Under the pieces are notes generated by a model, which ran no database searches, was not told the DNA's origin, and was given only the letters and a program-made list of their open reading frames with translations. A stretch of DNA of 64,000 nt, taken from contig JAEYSX010000002.1 in NCBI GenBank assembly GCA_023434325.1, forward strand, positions 222,230 to 286,229, in the 5' to 3' direction. How positions within the stretch are numbered: position 1 is the first letter of the stretch; each line of letters starts with the position of its first letter. Positions 48,520 to 58,700 of this stretch are shown here, one piece after another. Source of the stretch: Candidatus Parcubacteria bacterium. Lineage in GTDB: Bacteria > Patescibacteriota > Saccharimonadia > Saccharimonadales > UBA4665. The translations under genes and the position numbers were made by a program.

Positions 48520-50232
48520 TCAATCATTTTGACCTATGATTACAACAAAGTCGATATCTTGAGTTTGCAGGCCTATTGGCACATTGGTGATCGACTTAAC
48601 CTCTAGGCGCTTTTCGAGGTAACTCTTAGTAAACGGCTTTTTGTTATCGGTAAGGTCAACAAAGGCGGTTCGAGAGTAATCCTGAGAAGGCGCGTCACCC
48701 ACAACTGTCACATTGTAGCCATACGACTTAAGCTGTTCCGCCTTCTTGCTGGCAGCGCCTGGCACCGTAGTGCCGTTAAGTACGGCTATCCTTGCGTTTT
48801 CTTTAGCCAGATACGGATCTTTGAGTGTATTCCTAATGTAATTTTGGATCTCACTATAATCGCCAAACCCGGCAGTCGGGCGCACAACAGACTGATCACC
48901 TACACTATCGGTACGCACAAAGTTGTTAGGCGGATCTGCCAAGCCCACAGATTTCATCTTGGACATATCCATGCCCCTACTAATCTCGGCAAGGCGCAGT
49001 ACGTTACTCAGGCTTAGATCTGTACTCATATGATCACCAAAAGCGTTCATAAGCTGCGACACTTTAAGTGGGTTCGTGTAGGTTCCGGCAGACAAGACTT
49101 TGTTTGCCAATGCCTGGATAAACAGGCGCTGGCGCTCAGACCGCGAAAAATCGCCGCGCACACTCGTATGCCGCGAACGAGTAAAGTACAGCGCCTTGGT
49201 GCTATCGAAATGCTGTTTACCTGCCGGTACGTTTAGATAATAATTCTTGCCTGTGGTACCGTCCCACAACTGTTCTTTCACTGCCAACTCGGCGGGTACA
49301 TCGATCTCTATCCCGCCAACAACGTCTACCGCCTGCTTAAAGCCCTCAAAGTCGATCGTGCCGTAGTAATGAATAGGAATGCCGAGCACCTGGCCAATCA
49401 CGTCTTGCAAGGCATCGATACCCGCCGCCTCTGCCTTATCCTTGTCTTTAGGATCAGACCTAAGCGCACGGTTTTTTGCCTGAGAATGGACGGCATTAAT
49501 CTTGCTAGAACCATTACCCGGCGTTGTTACCCACAAATCTCGCGGGACACTTACCAAAGCTGCATCTTTGTTAACTGGGTCAATACTGGCCACAATCATT
49601 GTATCGGTAAGACTGGAACTGTCGCGACCAATAAGCAAGATGTTGACGCGGCCATCACCCTCGCCCTTTAGGAGCTCGGGTTTGACGTCGGACTGAAGCG
49701 ATGCAGCCTCGCCGCCGCCTTTAAATACTTTATTGAGCTTGAGTACCCCTTTAAAGATCAGGAACCCGCCCAGCAAAACGACGATTGCCGCGAGAATTAA
49801 CGCCGAGCGTAAACCCCACTTGCGGTATTTTCGCCAGCCAACAAGCTTACCAATACCCTTGCCGCCAGATCCGCCGTTTTTACCGCGCTTCTGCTCCTGC
49901 CCCCTGGAAATCACACCTCCGAGGGGTAATGTCGATCGGAGCCGAGATGCTCGCTCTACCTGCGGGGGCTGTCTTTTTTGAGCAGCCGGGGACGGCGCTA
50001 CCGAATCCTGCGGAAGTGTCGTTTTTACTCCACCCTGCGATGCATACAAGCCCTCTGGGCGACGAAAATCGTCTAAACGACGGCCGTTGGGGCGCAACCC
50101 CTCAAACTGCGGCATCGGTCGCCGAGGTGGTTGTTGAGGCGCGTTCGACGAGCTCGATCGAATAGGCGCATTAAAGACGCCATCGATGGCTTGACGTTTA
50201 TTGCCTCTGTTACGTCGTTGAAAATTATCCAT
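48520..50232 (-). CDS. LytR-CpsA-Psr (LCP) family cell-wall polymer ligase
   Basis: A 570-residue type II membrane protein: a long disordered Pro/Arg/Gln-rich cytosolic region (1-135), one TM helix (ALILAAIVVLLGGFLIFKGV, 144-163), the LCP domain (about 190-400; VNILLIGRDSSSLTDTMIVA, SVPRDLWV, YYGTIDFEGFKQAVDVVGGI, ALYFTRSRHTSVRGDFSRSERQ with the catalytic Arg residues) and a C-terminal LytR_C domain (IAVLNGTTVPGAASKKAEQL). LCP enzymes transfer polyprenyl-linked glycopolymers to peptidoglycan, in line with a monoderm wall. Confidence 0.93.
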   Translation of the reverse strand: MDNFQRRNRGNKRQAIDGVFNAPIRSSSSNAPQQPPRRPMPQFEGLRPNGRRLDDFRRPEGLYASQGGVKTTLPQDSVAPSPAAQKRQPPQVERASRLRSTLPLGGVISRGQEQKRGKNGGSGGKGIGKLVGWRKYRKWGLRSALILAAIVVLLGGFLIFKGVLKLNKVFKGGGEAASLQSDVKPELLKGEGDGRVNILLIGRDSSSLTDTMIVASIDPVNKDAALVSVPRDLWVTTPGNGSSKINAVHSQAKNRALRSDPKDKDKAEAAGIDALQDVIGQVLGIPIHYYGTIDFEGFKQAVDVVGGIEIDVPAELAVKEQLWDGTTGKNYYLNVPAGKQHFDSTKALYFTRSRHTSVRGDFSRSERQRLFIQALANKVLSAGTYTNPLKVSQLMNAFGDHMSTDLSLSNVLRLAEISRGMDMSKMKSVGLADPPNNFVRTDSVGDQSVVRPTAGFGDYSEIQNYIRNTLKDPYLAKENARIAVLNGTTVPGAASKKAEQLKSYGYNVTVVGDAPSQDYSRTAFVDLTDNKKPFTKSYLEKRLEVKSITNVPIGLQTQDIDFVVIIGQND

Positions 50233-50881
50233 ATGCTAAGTAGGGTTAAGTATAACTTTTAAGATCCCGCCCGTAAACCGTCCTGCCGAATGTGTGGATA
50301 AAAGTCTATGCACCAAACAACAGGTCAGCTACATTCCATCAGCTTCCGCCGGATAGCATTATATATACCTTACCGACAAAAGACACATTTATCTGTGTGC
50401 AAACCCACAAAGACAAGTCTTCGCCACCCAAAGACCGCTTTACACGCATACACAGCAGTCCACATGACATGATGCAGCGAACCAAACCAAGACAACAGCA
50501 CATACACCATAGCTCCAAAGCACGACGGAGCTCGATGCACAGCAAGAGATAACCACGTACGCAGTGCGCGTACGCTCACAATTGTCTTATCAATTATCAC
50601 CGAGGCCGAAGAGGGACATGACTGCACGAAGTCAGTGTACGGTTCTCGAGCACGATCGAGCAGCCTCTGAAATTATGTATGACGCCGAAGCTAAGGATAG
50701 TTCATATCTACTACGCCTTCTTTCTGCAGTCCGCAGGGTAATCACAAATCAACGTTGCGCGTAAGCAACATGGCACTCGACCATGCAAATTGTTGTGATT
50801 GTATGTTTTTGTTTTTGCATAACTGCATTACTACAGTACACCCCTTGCCGGGCTGGATGCAAGACCAAAAACTCCCCGAAC
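50233..50881. other. 650-base stretch without a recognised gene
   Basis: No convincing protein gene; short open frames of 60-86 codons on both strands have low-complexity products and no ribosome site. A perfect stem GTACGC-N5-GCGTAC (50557-50573) and a CATGG-N7-CCATG stem near 50780 are visible. Signatures of tmRNA, RNase P RNA or SRP RNA were looked for and not found. It may hold an unrecognised RNA or decayed sequence. Confidence 0.5.
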
Positions 50882-51718
50882 CTATGTCGTAAGGATCAGA
50901 TATCCAACAATAACCGTAAACACCATGACTCCAATAACTGTAATGCCGACCTGCAACAAACTCTTGTGCACGGCGTGCTCCGACAACGGGTTACGTCCCA
51001 AAGACACGATGCTGGACTTTACAGAGGAATACAGCATCGCTATCACGGTCACAAACACAAAAATAACGAGCAAGCCGACAATTATAATCCGCATCGGCGA
51101 TACCGAACGACCGGCAATACTGTTTGCAAAATCTTGCAAGCCTCTGGGCACAAAAACCCCGGACTCTTGCGTTGGCTCGTAAAAAACCTTGCCGACCTGT
51201 AGAGAGATTGCCCCAACGTTAACCGTCTTTTGGTTACCCTCTTTGTCAGATATAGTTCTTGATTGTTTGTCCGCGCTAGAAAAATCAGCCTGAGCGGTGC
51301 CGATAACCACCGTGCTTGTCGTCGCCTTCATGCCAACGCCAGCAATCGGCGAAGCCGTAATGTGATCGCCCGCCTTTATGTCGCCATTTAAGTCGCTGAC
51401 TAGTGCTACCGCGGCGCCGGTTGTCACCACCTGCACCTTGCCCTCGCCCCCGGCCAACTCAATTAAAGAATCTTGGCCGGCTATACCCAGCAATCTGTCG
51501 ATATTTGCCGACGAGCCAAGCTCTACGGAATTTTCCGATCCGGCCTTTAGGCCAACTAGGGCGCCTGACACAATAGCAGCATCATCGGTATTAAAACCCT
51601 GGGCTATAGAAGAAGCGCCCTCTGCCCGCAGCGAGGACATACCAAGCACCAAAATAGTAAGCACAAGAGTTGCGCCTAAAGATACCTTAGCACTCATTTT
51701 CTGGCGATGGACGGCCAT
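50882..51718 (-). CDS. Exported protein with beta domain and C-terminal membrane anchor, unassigned
   Basis: A 278-residue protein with an N-terminal signal-like helix (LGATLVLTILVLGMSSLRAEGA), an outside region rich in beta strands (NTDDAAIVSGALVGLKAG; AAVALVSDLNGDIKAGDHIT; ASPIAGVGMKATTS) and two C-terminal TM helices (MRIIIVGLLVIFVFVTVIAML; LLQVGITVIGVMVFTVIVGYL). The NGDIKxGDxITxSPIxGVxMKA pattern occurs in exported proteins of CPR bacteria whose function I do not know. GGGTGA is close to the ATG, and TATAAT lies about 30 bases upstream. Confidence 0.7.
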   Translation of the reverse strand: MAVHRQKMSAKVSLGATLVLTILVLGMSSLRAEGASSIAQGFNTDDAAIVSGALVGLKAGSENSVELGSSANIDRLLGIAGQDSLIELAGGEGKVQVVTTGAAVALVSDLNGDIKAGDHITASPIAGVGMKATTSTVVIGTAQADFSSADKQSRTISDKEGNQKTVNVGAISLQVGKVFYEPTQESGVFVPRGLQDFANSIAGRSVSPMRIIIVGLLVIFVFVTVIAMLYSSVKSSIVSLGRNPLSEHAVHKSLLQVGITVIGVMVFTVIVGYLILTT

Positions 51719-51830
51719 TCACCCAACTTTACTTATTACTGCTTACGATTATACCTCGCTCGCGTGCTGCGGTAAATATAGTGTTATCCACGTGCAACTT
51801 ATCTGGTTTTCCGCTATAGTTTACCTTTGT

Positions 51831-52490
51831 ATGAACAATGATTTTCGCGGCGGTATGCCGACGCTACCGAATAATCCCAGTCCTGGCCCGGTCAGAAATC
51901 GCCGCCCTTCGCGCAAAGAAAGCCTCAGAAGCGTACTTTCTACGATTGCCGTCTTGTTGACCGCCCCGCTGATCGCTGTCTTTTTGACGATCTTTGTCTT
52001 TCAGTCGTATCAGGTAGAGGGTCAGAGTATGGAAACAACCCTCTCACACAACGACCGCCTGATCGTCTGGAAGATGCCCCGAACTTGGTCACGCATTACG
52101 GGACACGACTATGTGCCCAAGCGCGGAGATGTGATTGTATTTTCGGAACCCAAGCTTGGCGAGTTTGGACAAGACCCCGGTAAGCAACTCATAAAGCGCG
52201 TCGTGGCGTTACCCGGCGAAAAAGTAATCGTCCAAGATGGCAAGCTAACCGTTTATAACGCGGCCAACCCGGACGGCTTCGAACCGGACCGAACCCTGCC
52301 ATACGGCACCAATATCTCAAGCACATCAATCGACGACACGTGGACAGTTGGCCCACATCAAATATTCGTCGTGGGCGACAACCGCGATAACTCACTCGAC
52401 TCACGAACATTCGGCCCGATCCACACCAAAAATATCATTGGCAAACTATTGATACGCGTGTTGCCTCTTAGCGAAATAAAAGCCTTCTAA
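51831..52490 (+). CDS. lepB: Signal peptidase I
   Basis: Cleaves signal peptides at the outer face of the membrane. From the ATG at 51831 the product is 219 residues: Pro-rich cytosolic N-terminus, one TM helix (VLSTIAVLLTAPLIAVFLTI, 35-54), catalytic Ser66 in VEGQSMETTL, Lys122 in LIKRVVALPGE, and GDNRDNSLDSRTFGPI. A TATAGT box is 10 bases upstream without a Shine-Dalgarno. The longer open frame upstream, opposite the previous gene, is a shadow. Confidence 0.95.
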   Translation: MNNDFRGGMPTLPNNPSPGPVRNRRPSRKESLRSVLSTIAVLLTAPLIAVFLTIFVFQSYQVEGQSMETTLSHNDRLIVWKMPRTWSRITGHDYVPKRGDVIVFSEPKLGEFGQDPGKQLIKRVVALPGEKVIVQDGKLTVYNAANPDGFEPDRTLPYGTNISSTSIDDTWTVGPHQIFVVGDNRDNSLDSRTFGPIHTKNIIGKLLIRVLPLSEIKAF

Positions 52491-52542
52491 CGCACATTAA
52501 ATACAAGTTACAGCGCCGTAAAATACCCTGTTACAATCTACC

Positions 52543-53412
52543 CTAAGCGAGCGATCGTATAATCTTCTCTAGTTCTTCGTCGCTTTTAAACTGTATTTCG
52601 AGTTTGCCGCCCTTGGCTGTGCGGCGAATGTGGACCGGCGTGCCGCCGAGCCTTTGGCTCAAACGCTTGGTTTCCGGCGTTTCTGTCTGCATGCGTTCGC
52701 GAGCTGCCTTCGCCTCTTTGTAGCCTTCGCGGAGCGATACGACAAACTGCTCGGCCTGACGCACCGACCAACCGTGCTTTAGGATATTGCCAAGTAGCTC
52801 TAGCTGCTTTTCGGGGGTGTCTTTGAGAGAAAGGATCGCTCGGGCGTGCCCCTCGTAGATCTTACCATCGGTTAAAGCTACCTGCGCTTCCTCGGGCAAT
52901 TGCAAAAGACGAACAACATTATTAACCGTAGAGCTGGCCTTGCCCAAGCGCTTGGCGATGGCCTCGTACGTCATGCTAAACTGCTGGTGCAAGCGCTCTA
53001 TGGACACCGCTTGTTCTAGCGGCGACAAATCCACGCGCTGCACGTTTTCTACTAAAGCAATCTCTAGACGCTCCAGCTCTTTGGTGGTACGCACAATAAC
53101 CGGCACTTTTGCTTCGCCGGCCAACTGAGCTGCACGCCAGCGGCGCTCTCCGGCAACTATCGTGTATTTTCCCTGTCCGTGCGGCGTTACAACAATAGGC
53201 TGCAAAATACCGTACTGCTTAATCGAATCAGCTAATTGCTTGAGTGCATCTTCGTCAAAGGTAGTACGGGGCTGATCAGCATTAGGCACAATTGCGCCTA
53301 CTGCAAGCTTTTGTACCTTTTCTTGATCGTCAAATAACACGGCGGTATCAACATTTTGCGGAATGAGCGCGTCAAAGCCGCGACCAAGACCTGTTCTTTT
53401 AGTTACCGACAC
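52543..53412 (-). CDS. parB: Chromosome partitioning protein ParB
   Basis: CTP-dependent DNA clamp that loads at parS sites for chromosome segregation. The 289-residue protein starts TKRTGLGRGFDALIPQ, has PRTTFDEDALKQLADSIKQYG, the GERRWRAAQLAG CTP-binding motif and the helix-turn-helix YEAIAKRLGKASSTVNNVVRLL. GTG start, overlapping parA by 14 bases. No consensus parS (TGTTTCACGTGAAACA) is seen in this window. Confidence 0.96.
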   Translation of the reverse strand: MSVTKRTGLGRGFDALIPQNVDTAVLFDDQEKVQKLAVGAIVPNADQPRTTFDEDALKQLADSIKQYGILQPIVVTPHGQGKYTIVAGERRWRAAQLAGEAKVPVIVRTTKELERLEIALVENVQRVDLSPLEQAVSIERLHQQFSMTYEAIAKRLGKASSTVNNVVRLLQLPEEAQVALTDGKIYEGHARAILSLKDTPEKQLELLGNILKHGWSVRQAEQFVVSLREGYKEAKAARERMQTETPETKRLSQRLGGTPVHIRRTAKGGKLEIQFKSDEELEKIIRSLA

Positions 53413-54160
53413 GTTTGTTTACCTCTTTTGCTAAATTTTTGTATGCGCGAGCGCCCTTGCTCCATCTATCGTGCTCAAAGATCGTCTTGCCAAAGCTAGG
53501 CGCCTCCGCAAGCCGCACGTTGCGCGGGATAACGGTCTTGAACACTTTGTCGCCAAAATGATTATGTAACTCGTCTAACACCTGCTCGCTCAGACTCGTA
53601 CGCTTATCGTACATTGTCAAAACCACACCCAACAGGTCTAGTGTGGGATTGAGCGCTTGCTTTACCCGCTGCACGGTCGAAAGCAATTGGCTCAAACCCT
53701 CTAAAGCATAGTACTCTGCCTGGACAGGCATGAGGACGGTATTTGCCGCGCTAAGTGCATTGATAGTAAGAAGGCCGAGCGCCGGTGGACAGTCAATAAT
53801 AATGTAGCTGTGCGCGGCAGGCTGCAACGCGGTTCGCAGGGTTAACTCGCGCTGCATCATAGGCACCAGCTCGATCTCTGCGGCAGCGAGATTGGAGTTA
53901 GCAGGCACTATGTACAGGCCCTCACGATTTGCCGACACAACTGCTTGCTCGAGCGATGCCTGACCCAAAATCAAGTCGTACGTTGTGGGTTCTACATCCC
54001 GAGAAATACCCAAACCGCTAGTTGCGTTACCCTGAGGATCGAGATCTACCAACAGCACGGGCGTCTTATTCGACGCCAAATGCGCAGCCAGATTAACAGC
54101 AGTGGTCGTCTTGCCAACGCCGCCCTTCTGGTTGATAACCGCTACTATTGTTTGTTTCAT
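53399..54160 (-). CDS. parA: Chromosome partitioning ATPase ParA (Soj)
   Basis: A 253-residue deviant Walker ATPase. KGGVGKTTT (12-20) with the signature Lys, VLLVDLDPQGNATSGLG, and IIDCPPALGLLTINAL. It binds DNA non-specifically when ATP-bound and moves ParB-parS complexes. AAGAGGG is 5 bases before the ATG. parA and parB are an operon. Confidence 0.97.
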   Translation of the reverse strand: MKQTIVAVINQKGGVGKTTTAVNLAAHLASNKTPVLLVDLDPQGNATSGLGISRDVEPTTYDLILGQASLEQAVVSANREGLYIVPANSNLAAAEIELVPMMQRELTLRTALQPAAHSYIIIDCPPALGLLTINALSAANTVLMPVQAEYYALEGLSQLLSTVQRVKQALNPTLDLLGVVLTMYDKRTSLSEQVLDELHNHFGDKVFKTVIPRNVRLAEAPSFGKTIFEHDRWSKGARAYKNLAKEVNKRVGN

Positions 54161-54224
54161 GTTCCCTCTTTAGGTCAAAGTATACCACTCACTGCCCGAA
54201 CAAAGCCAACATCGCGCCCCTACC

Positions 54225-54800
54225 CTAACGCTCCTGCGATGAGTCGACAAGATTTGCATCTTCTGGCTTGGTGCCCTGAGCGTTATCGCCTGTAGCCTCC
54301 TGCTGTGTGTTACTACCTTCGGCAGGATTCGAGTTAACCGGGGCGACATTTACCAACTTATGTGCGCCCGTTCGGTAAATAATTGCAATTTTAGCCTGCT
54401 GGTACACAAGCAGATAGTCACCATTCTGAGCCTTTTCGAAGAAAGGCTGATCTTTTAATTTGGTTGTATCTTTGATCTCGGCGACCGTGGGCTCCTCGCC
54501 CTCCGGTACAAAATACAAACTACTTACTTTATCGATAACCTGCCGACTCAGGGCAGCATCATCGCCAGAGCGGGAGTTTTTATACTGCCAAAAAAAGAAT
54601 ATGCTCGTAGCTGCCAATAACAGAATCAGTACGGCGCCGCCTGCGATAACCAACCGCTGTTTGGGGTTGCGACCACCAGAGTCCGCGCGCCGCGAATCAC
54701 CCTTGTCGATTGTCGGCAAAGCGTCGGGTGACACCACCGTCCCGTCAACCCGCGCAAGCGGACGCCGAGAACTACCCCCTGGCCTACGTATGTCTTCCAT
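54225..54800 (-). CDS. Single-pass membrane protein of unknown function
   Basis: From the ATG at 54800 the product is 191 residues: a charged cytosolic start (MEDIRRPGGSSRRPLARVDG), one TM helix (RLVIAGGAVLILLLAATSIFFFW), then an outside domain with SLYFVPEGEEPTVAEIKDTTKL and GDYLLVYQQAKIAIIYRTGAHKL, and an Asn/Thr/Glu-rich tail. Not recognised. The start has the best promoter of the window: TTGACT-N18-TATGAT and then 6 bases to the ATG, so it is leaderless. Confidence 0.75.
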   Translation of the reverse strand: MEDIRRPGGSSRRPLARVDGTVVSPDALPTIDKGDSRRADSGGRNPKQRLVIAGGAVLILLLAATSIFFFWQYKNSRSGDDAALSRQVIDKVSSLYFVPEGEEPTVAEIKDTTKLKDQPFFEKAQNGDYLLVYQQAKIAIIYRTGAHKLVNVAPVNSNPAEGSNTQQEATGDNAQGTKPEDANLVDSSQER

Positions 54801-54806
54801 AGCCTC

Positions 54807-54836
54807 ATCATAGAGTAATGCGCTTATGCCAGTCAA
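54807..54836 (-). promoter_or_regulatory. Promoter with leaderless start
   Basis: -35 TTGACT (54831-54836), 18-base spacer, -10 TATGAT (54807-54812), then GAGGCT and the ATG at 54800. Confidence 0.65.
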
Positions 54837-54911
54837 CTACTGTTCGTTGCGCTGTAGCAAGCCAAAAGTAAACGCAGCGTCATACCGTTTGTGCTTTATA
54901 ATAACTACTAA

Positions 54912-55706
54912 ATGAGAAAGCACCGGATCGCATCAAGACGAGCTGTTATATGGACAGCTAGCGGAGCAACTTTGCTGGCAATTACCGCAATAGTCGTCTT
55001 CATGTACAGTCAAAAGAATACGACCCCGACGCCACTCCACGGCGCAGCGCTCGCTACATATAATCTCATTAAAACGACACAGCAGCTGCAAGAGTCATTT
55101 TCGTCGCCAGACAACAAACCTAAATCCACGACCACCGACTATCTAAGTCATATGGACGCTATACAACTAAACTGTAAAAACATCCGACAGTACGTCTCCG
55201 ACGCAAAGAATACCGGCCTGCCGGCAGAGTCAAAACAACTCCTTAGCAGCAGCGTCAGCCTTTGTGACGATCTTGAGCCGCTTGCCAAGGATTCGCAGCA
55301 TATATATTCGACTATCCGACCTGTACTATCGGCCGACACTCAAATCAAACGCTACCAAACGATCCCGTTTATCAAAAACCGCACCAGAGATAACCTACAG
55401 TCGGGCATCGAATCGGCGATTTCAACCTTAAGTAGCTCAGCCAAGACAAACAAGGAGTACACATCATCTGCGCCACCTCTGTTGCAAAGTCTGCAAAGTA
55501 CTTTTAATAACAGTGCGGGTTTTGGATACACCACTGCCCTACAAAACTTCCAGCGACAGATGCTTGCCGAACGTCAGCAATACTGGACGGGATATGCAGG
55601 ACTATCCAATCTACAGGCAGCCCTTGGCAGTCAACTACGCAGCTATTGCCAAACAGCAGCGCTGCAAGACTCTATCCCCAAGGTGTGCAAAAGCACGAAG
55701 GATTAA
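54912..55706 (+). CDS. Exported or membrane-anchored protein of unknown function
   Basis: A 264-residue protein with an N-terminal hydrophobic helix (AVIWTASGATLLAITAIVVFMY, about 11-32) after a basic start, and a helical, Ser/Gln-rich outside domain with four Cys (NCKNIRQY, LCDDLEPL, SYCQTAAL, KVCKSTKD). Disulfides outside are possible. Not recognised. TATAAT lies 9 bases before the ATG. Its TAA interlocks with the TAA of the opposing giant gene (55703-55706). Confidence 0.72.
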   Translation: MRKHRIASRRAVIWTASGATLLAITAIVVFMYSQKNTTPTPLHGAALATYNLIKTTQQLQESFSSPDNKPKSTTTDYLSHMDAIQLNCKNIRQYVSDAKNTGLPAESKQLLSSSVSLCDDLEPLAKDSQHIYSTIRPVLSADTQIKRYQTIPFIKNRTRDNLQSGIESAISTLSSSAKTNKEYTSSAPPLLQSLQSTFNNSAGFGYTTALQNFQRQMLAERQQYWTGYAGLSNLQAALGSQLRSYCQTAALQDSIPKVCKSTKD

Positions 55707-58700
55707 ACTCCCGCCCTACCCCAAAAGAACCGCTTAGAACCGGCACAAAACGCGGTGCCGTGACGCATTCGGTTTTCTAGTGGAGGCGATGTACAACGCG
55801 TTATCTCGGGGAAAGTACTATAGCTGCCGAGCAAAGAGCCGTCAGACTGCACGATCCTAAAGCAGTAGGACGCCGCATAATCCGCCTTGGACATATCAAG
55901 ATCAAAGTCAAACATCGCATAGTCCCCAACCGGAGTATTGAGGTAGTTTGAAAAATAGTTTTTGGTTACATAGAACTGATTAATGATATTAGAGCCAGCC
56001 TGAGTTGGATCGCTGCCACTAGATACTGCAACGCCAGCGTTATCCGCTGCTTGTCCAGCCCAATTTACGGGGGGCACCATAACCATGGCCCGGTTAGCAC
56101 TGCCGCCGTTAGCCAAAGCAGCAAACGAACCGTTGCCGTAGGCGACGGCTTGCCAACCGTTATCGACGGCTGCTGATCGAGCAATCCAATTAATCCCGTC
56201 GGAGCTGGTCATGACGCGGTTGCCGGTGCCATCCCAAGAGACTGCCACAAACAAACCGTTGCCGTAGGTAATAGACTCCCAACCGTTATCGACGGTCGTC
56301 GTGCGACTAGTCCACGTGATGCCGTCGGGGCTGGTCATGACGCGGTTGCCGGTGCCCGAATACGAAACTGCTGCGAATAAACCGTTGCCGTAGGTAATAG
56401 CGATCCAACTGTTATTCACTACTGCTGGACGCGCGGTCCAATTAACCCCATCGGGGCTGGTCATGACGCGATTTGTACCGCTGTTTGCGACTGCCACAAA
56501 CAAGCCGTTACCGTAGGTGACGGCGGTCCAACTGTTATCCGCGGCCGACGAGCGCGATGTCCACGTGATGCCGTCCGGGCTGGTCATGACGCGGTTGCCG
56601 GTGCCGGATTGAGCGACTGCCACGAACAAGCCGTCGCCGTAGGTCACAGACAACCAACTGTTATCCGCGGCCGAAGAGCGCGATGTCCACGTGATGCCGT
56701 CCGGGCTGGTCATGACGCGGTTGCCGGTGCCGGTATTTGCAACGGCCACAAACATGCCGTTGCCGTACGCTAACGACTGCCAGTTGTTATCCGCGGCCGA
56801 GGAGCGCGATGTCCAGTTTATGCCATCGGGACTGGTCATGACGCGGTTGCCGGTGCCAGTGTCCGAGACTGCGACAAACATGCCGTTGCCGTAGGTGATA
56901 GAATTCCAACTAAGACTAGCAGCAACAGGATAGCCCACCCAGGGAGAAGTCCCAACATCTTGATACGTTTCGCTAGCCGAACACACTCCGCCAGAGCGAA
57001 CCGCATACTGGAGTGCCAACTTACTCTGAAACGTATCGCTCGCAGCCCATTGACTACCGGCTACCCCTAAATTCATTCTTAGGCGCACTAGATCAGAGGC
57101 GGTATTGGTAAATGCGCTGTCTTGCGCGGCTAATGAACCCCCTACTGTAGCCTCGAGAGCGGGCGCTGTCATGACGCGGTTGCCGGTGCCGGTATTTGAT
57201 CCTGCCACAAAAATACCATTACCATACGCAACCGAAATCCACCCGTTATCCGCAGCCGAGGAGCGCGATGTCCAGTTTATGCCGTCCGGGCTGGTCATGA
57301 CGCGGTTGCCGGTGCCAGTGTCAGCAACCGCTACAAACAGGTCTCTTCCATAGGTAACCGACTGCCAGCTAATGTCTGTGGCCGAGGAGCGCGATGTCCA
57401 GTTTATGCCGTCTGGGCTGGTCATGACGCGGTTGCCGGTGCCGGTATTTGCAACGGCCACAAACATGCCGTTGCCGTACGCTAACGACTGCCAGTTGTTG
57501 TCGGCAGCCGAGGAGCGCGATGTCCAGTTTATGCCGTCTGGGCTGGTCATTACGCGATTGCCTGAGCCGGAGTTTGCCACTGCCACGAACAGACCATTGC
57601 CGTATCGTATTGACTGCCATCCGTTGTCGGCGGCCGACGAGCGTAATTCCCAGCTTATGCCATCTGCGCTAGTCATGACGCGGTCACCGGTGCCGGTGTC
57701 AGCAACCGCTACAAACAAGCCATTGCCGTAGACCACCGAGCGCCAGTTGTTATCCGCAGCCGACGAGCGCGATGTCCAGTTGATGCCGTCCGGGCTGGTC
57801 ATGACGCGGTTGCCTGAGCCACTATCAGACACTGCGACAAACAAGCCGTTGCCATAGACGACCGAGCGCCAGTTGTTATCCGCAGCCGAGGAGCGCGATG
57901 TCCAGTTTATGCCGTCTGGGCTGGTCATGACGCGGTTGCCGGTGCCGCCCCAAGCCACAGCTACAAATAACCCACCTCCATATACGATAGACGTCCAGTT
58001 ATTATTAGCCGCAGAGGAGCGCAAAGTCCACGTGCTTGCCGTTGCGCGAGTCCTCGAATCCGAGGTCATAACAGCCCCTTGTCCAATCGCCACAAACATA
58101 CCCCTTCCATACACAACCGATACCCAAGCTTCGTCACCGGCCGAGGAGCGCGATGTCCAGTTTATGCCGTCTGGGCTGGTCATAACGCGATTGCCGGTGC
58201 CGGTATTTGCTGTGGCCACGAACATACCGTTGCCATATGTAACCGCATACCATTGATTAGAGGACGCCGCTGTTCCCATCGTCCACGTGATACCATCGGG
58301 GCTGGTCATGACGCGGCTAGTTCCACTACCACTACTCGAAACCGCGACAAACATGCCGTTGCCATAGACGACCGAACGCCACGCGTTATCGGCTGGCGAG
58401 GTCTGCGATGTCCAGTTGATGCCATCGGGGCTGGTCATGACACGGTTGCCGGTGCCGCTCCGTGCAACGGCCACAAACATGCCGTTGCCATAGACGACTG
58501 TGGTCCACAGATTATTCGTGGGCGAGGTCTGCGATGTCCAGTTGATGCCATCGGGGCTGGTCATAACCCTACTGCCCGTGCCTGTCTCGGCTACGGCGAC
58601 AAAAAGCCCGTTTCCGTAGATCACCGATGTCCAATCATTGTCAGCAGAGGTCCGTAAAGTCCACGTGATGCCGTCTGGGCTGGTCATGACACGACTGCCT

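Noticed and set aside
50233..50881. tmRNA, RNase P RNA or SRP RNA in the long gap
   Set aside because: Conserved cores such as GGTTCGA T-arm, GAGGAAAGTCC and the SRP GGAAGCAGC-type loop were not found.
52500..54900. parS site near parAB
   Set aside because: No match to TGTTTCACGTGAAACA seen by eye around the operon.
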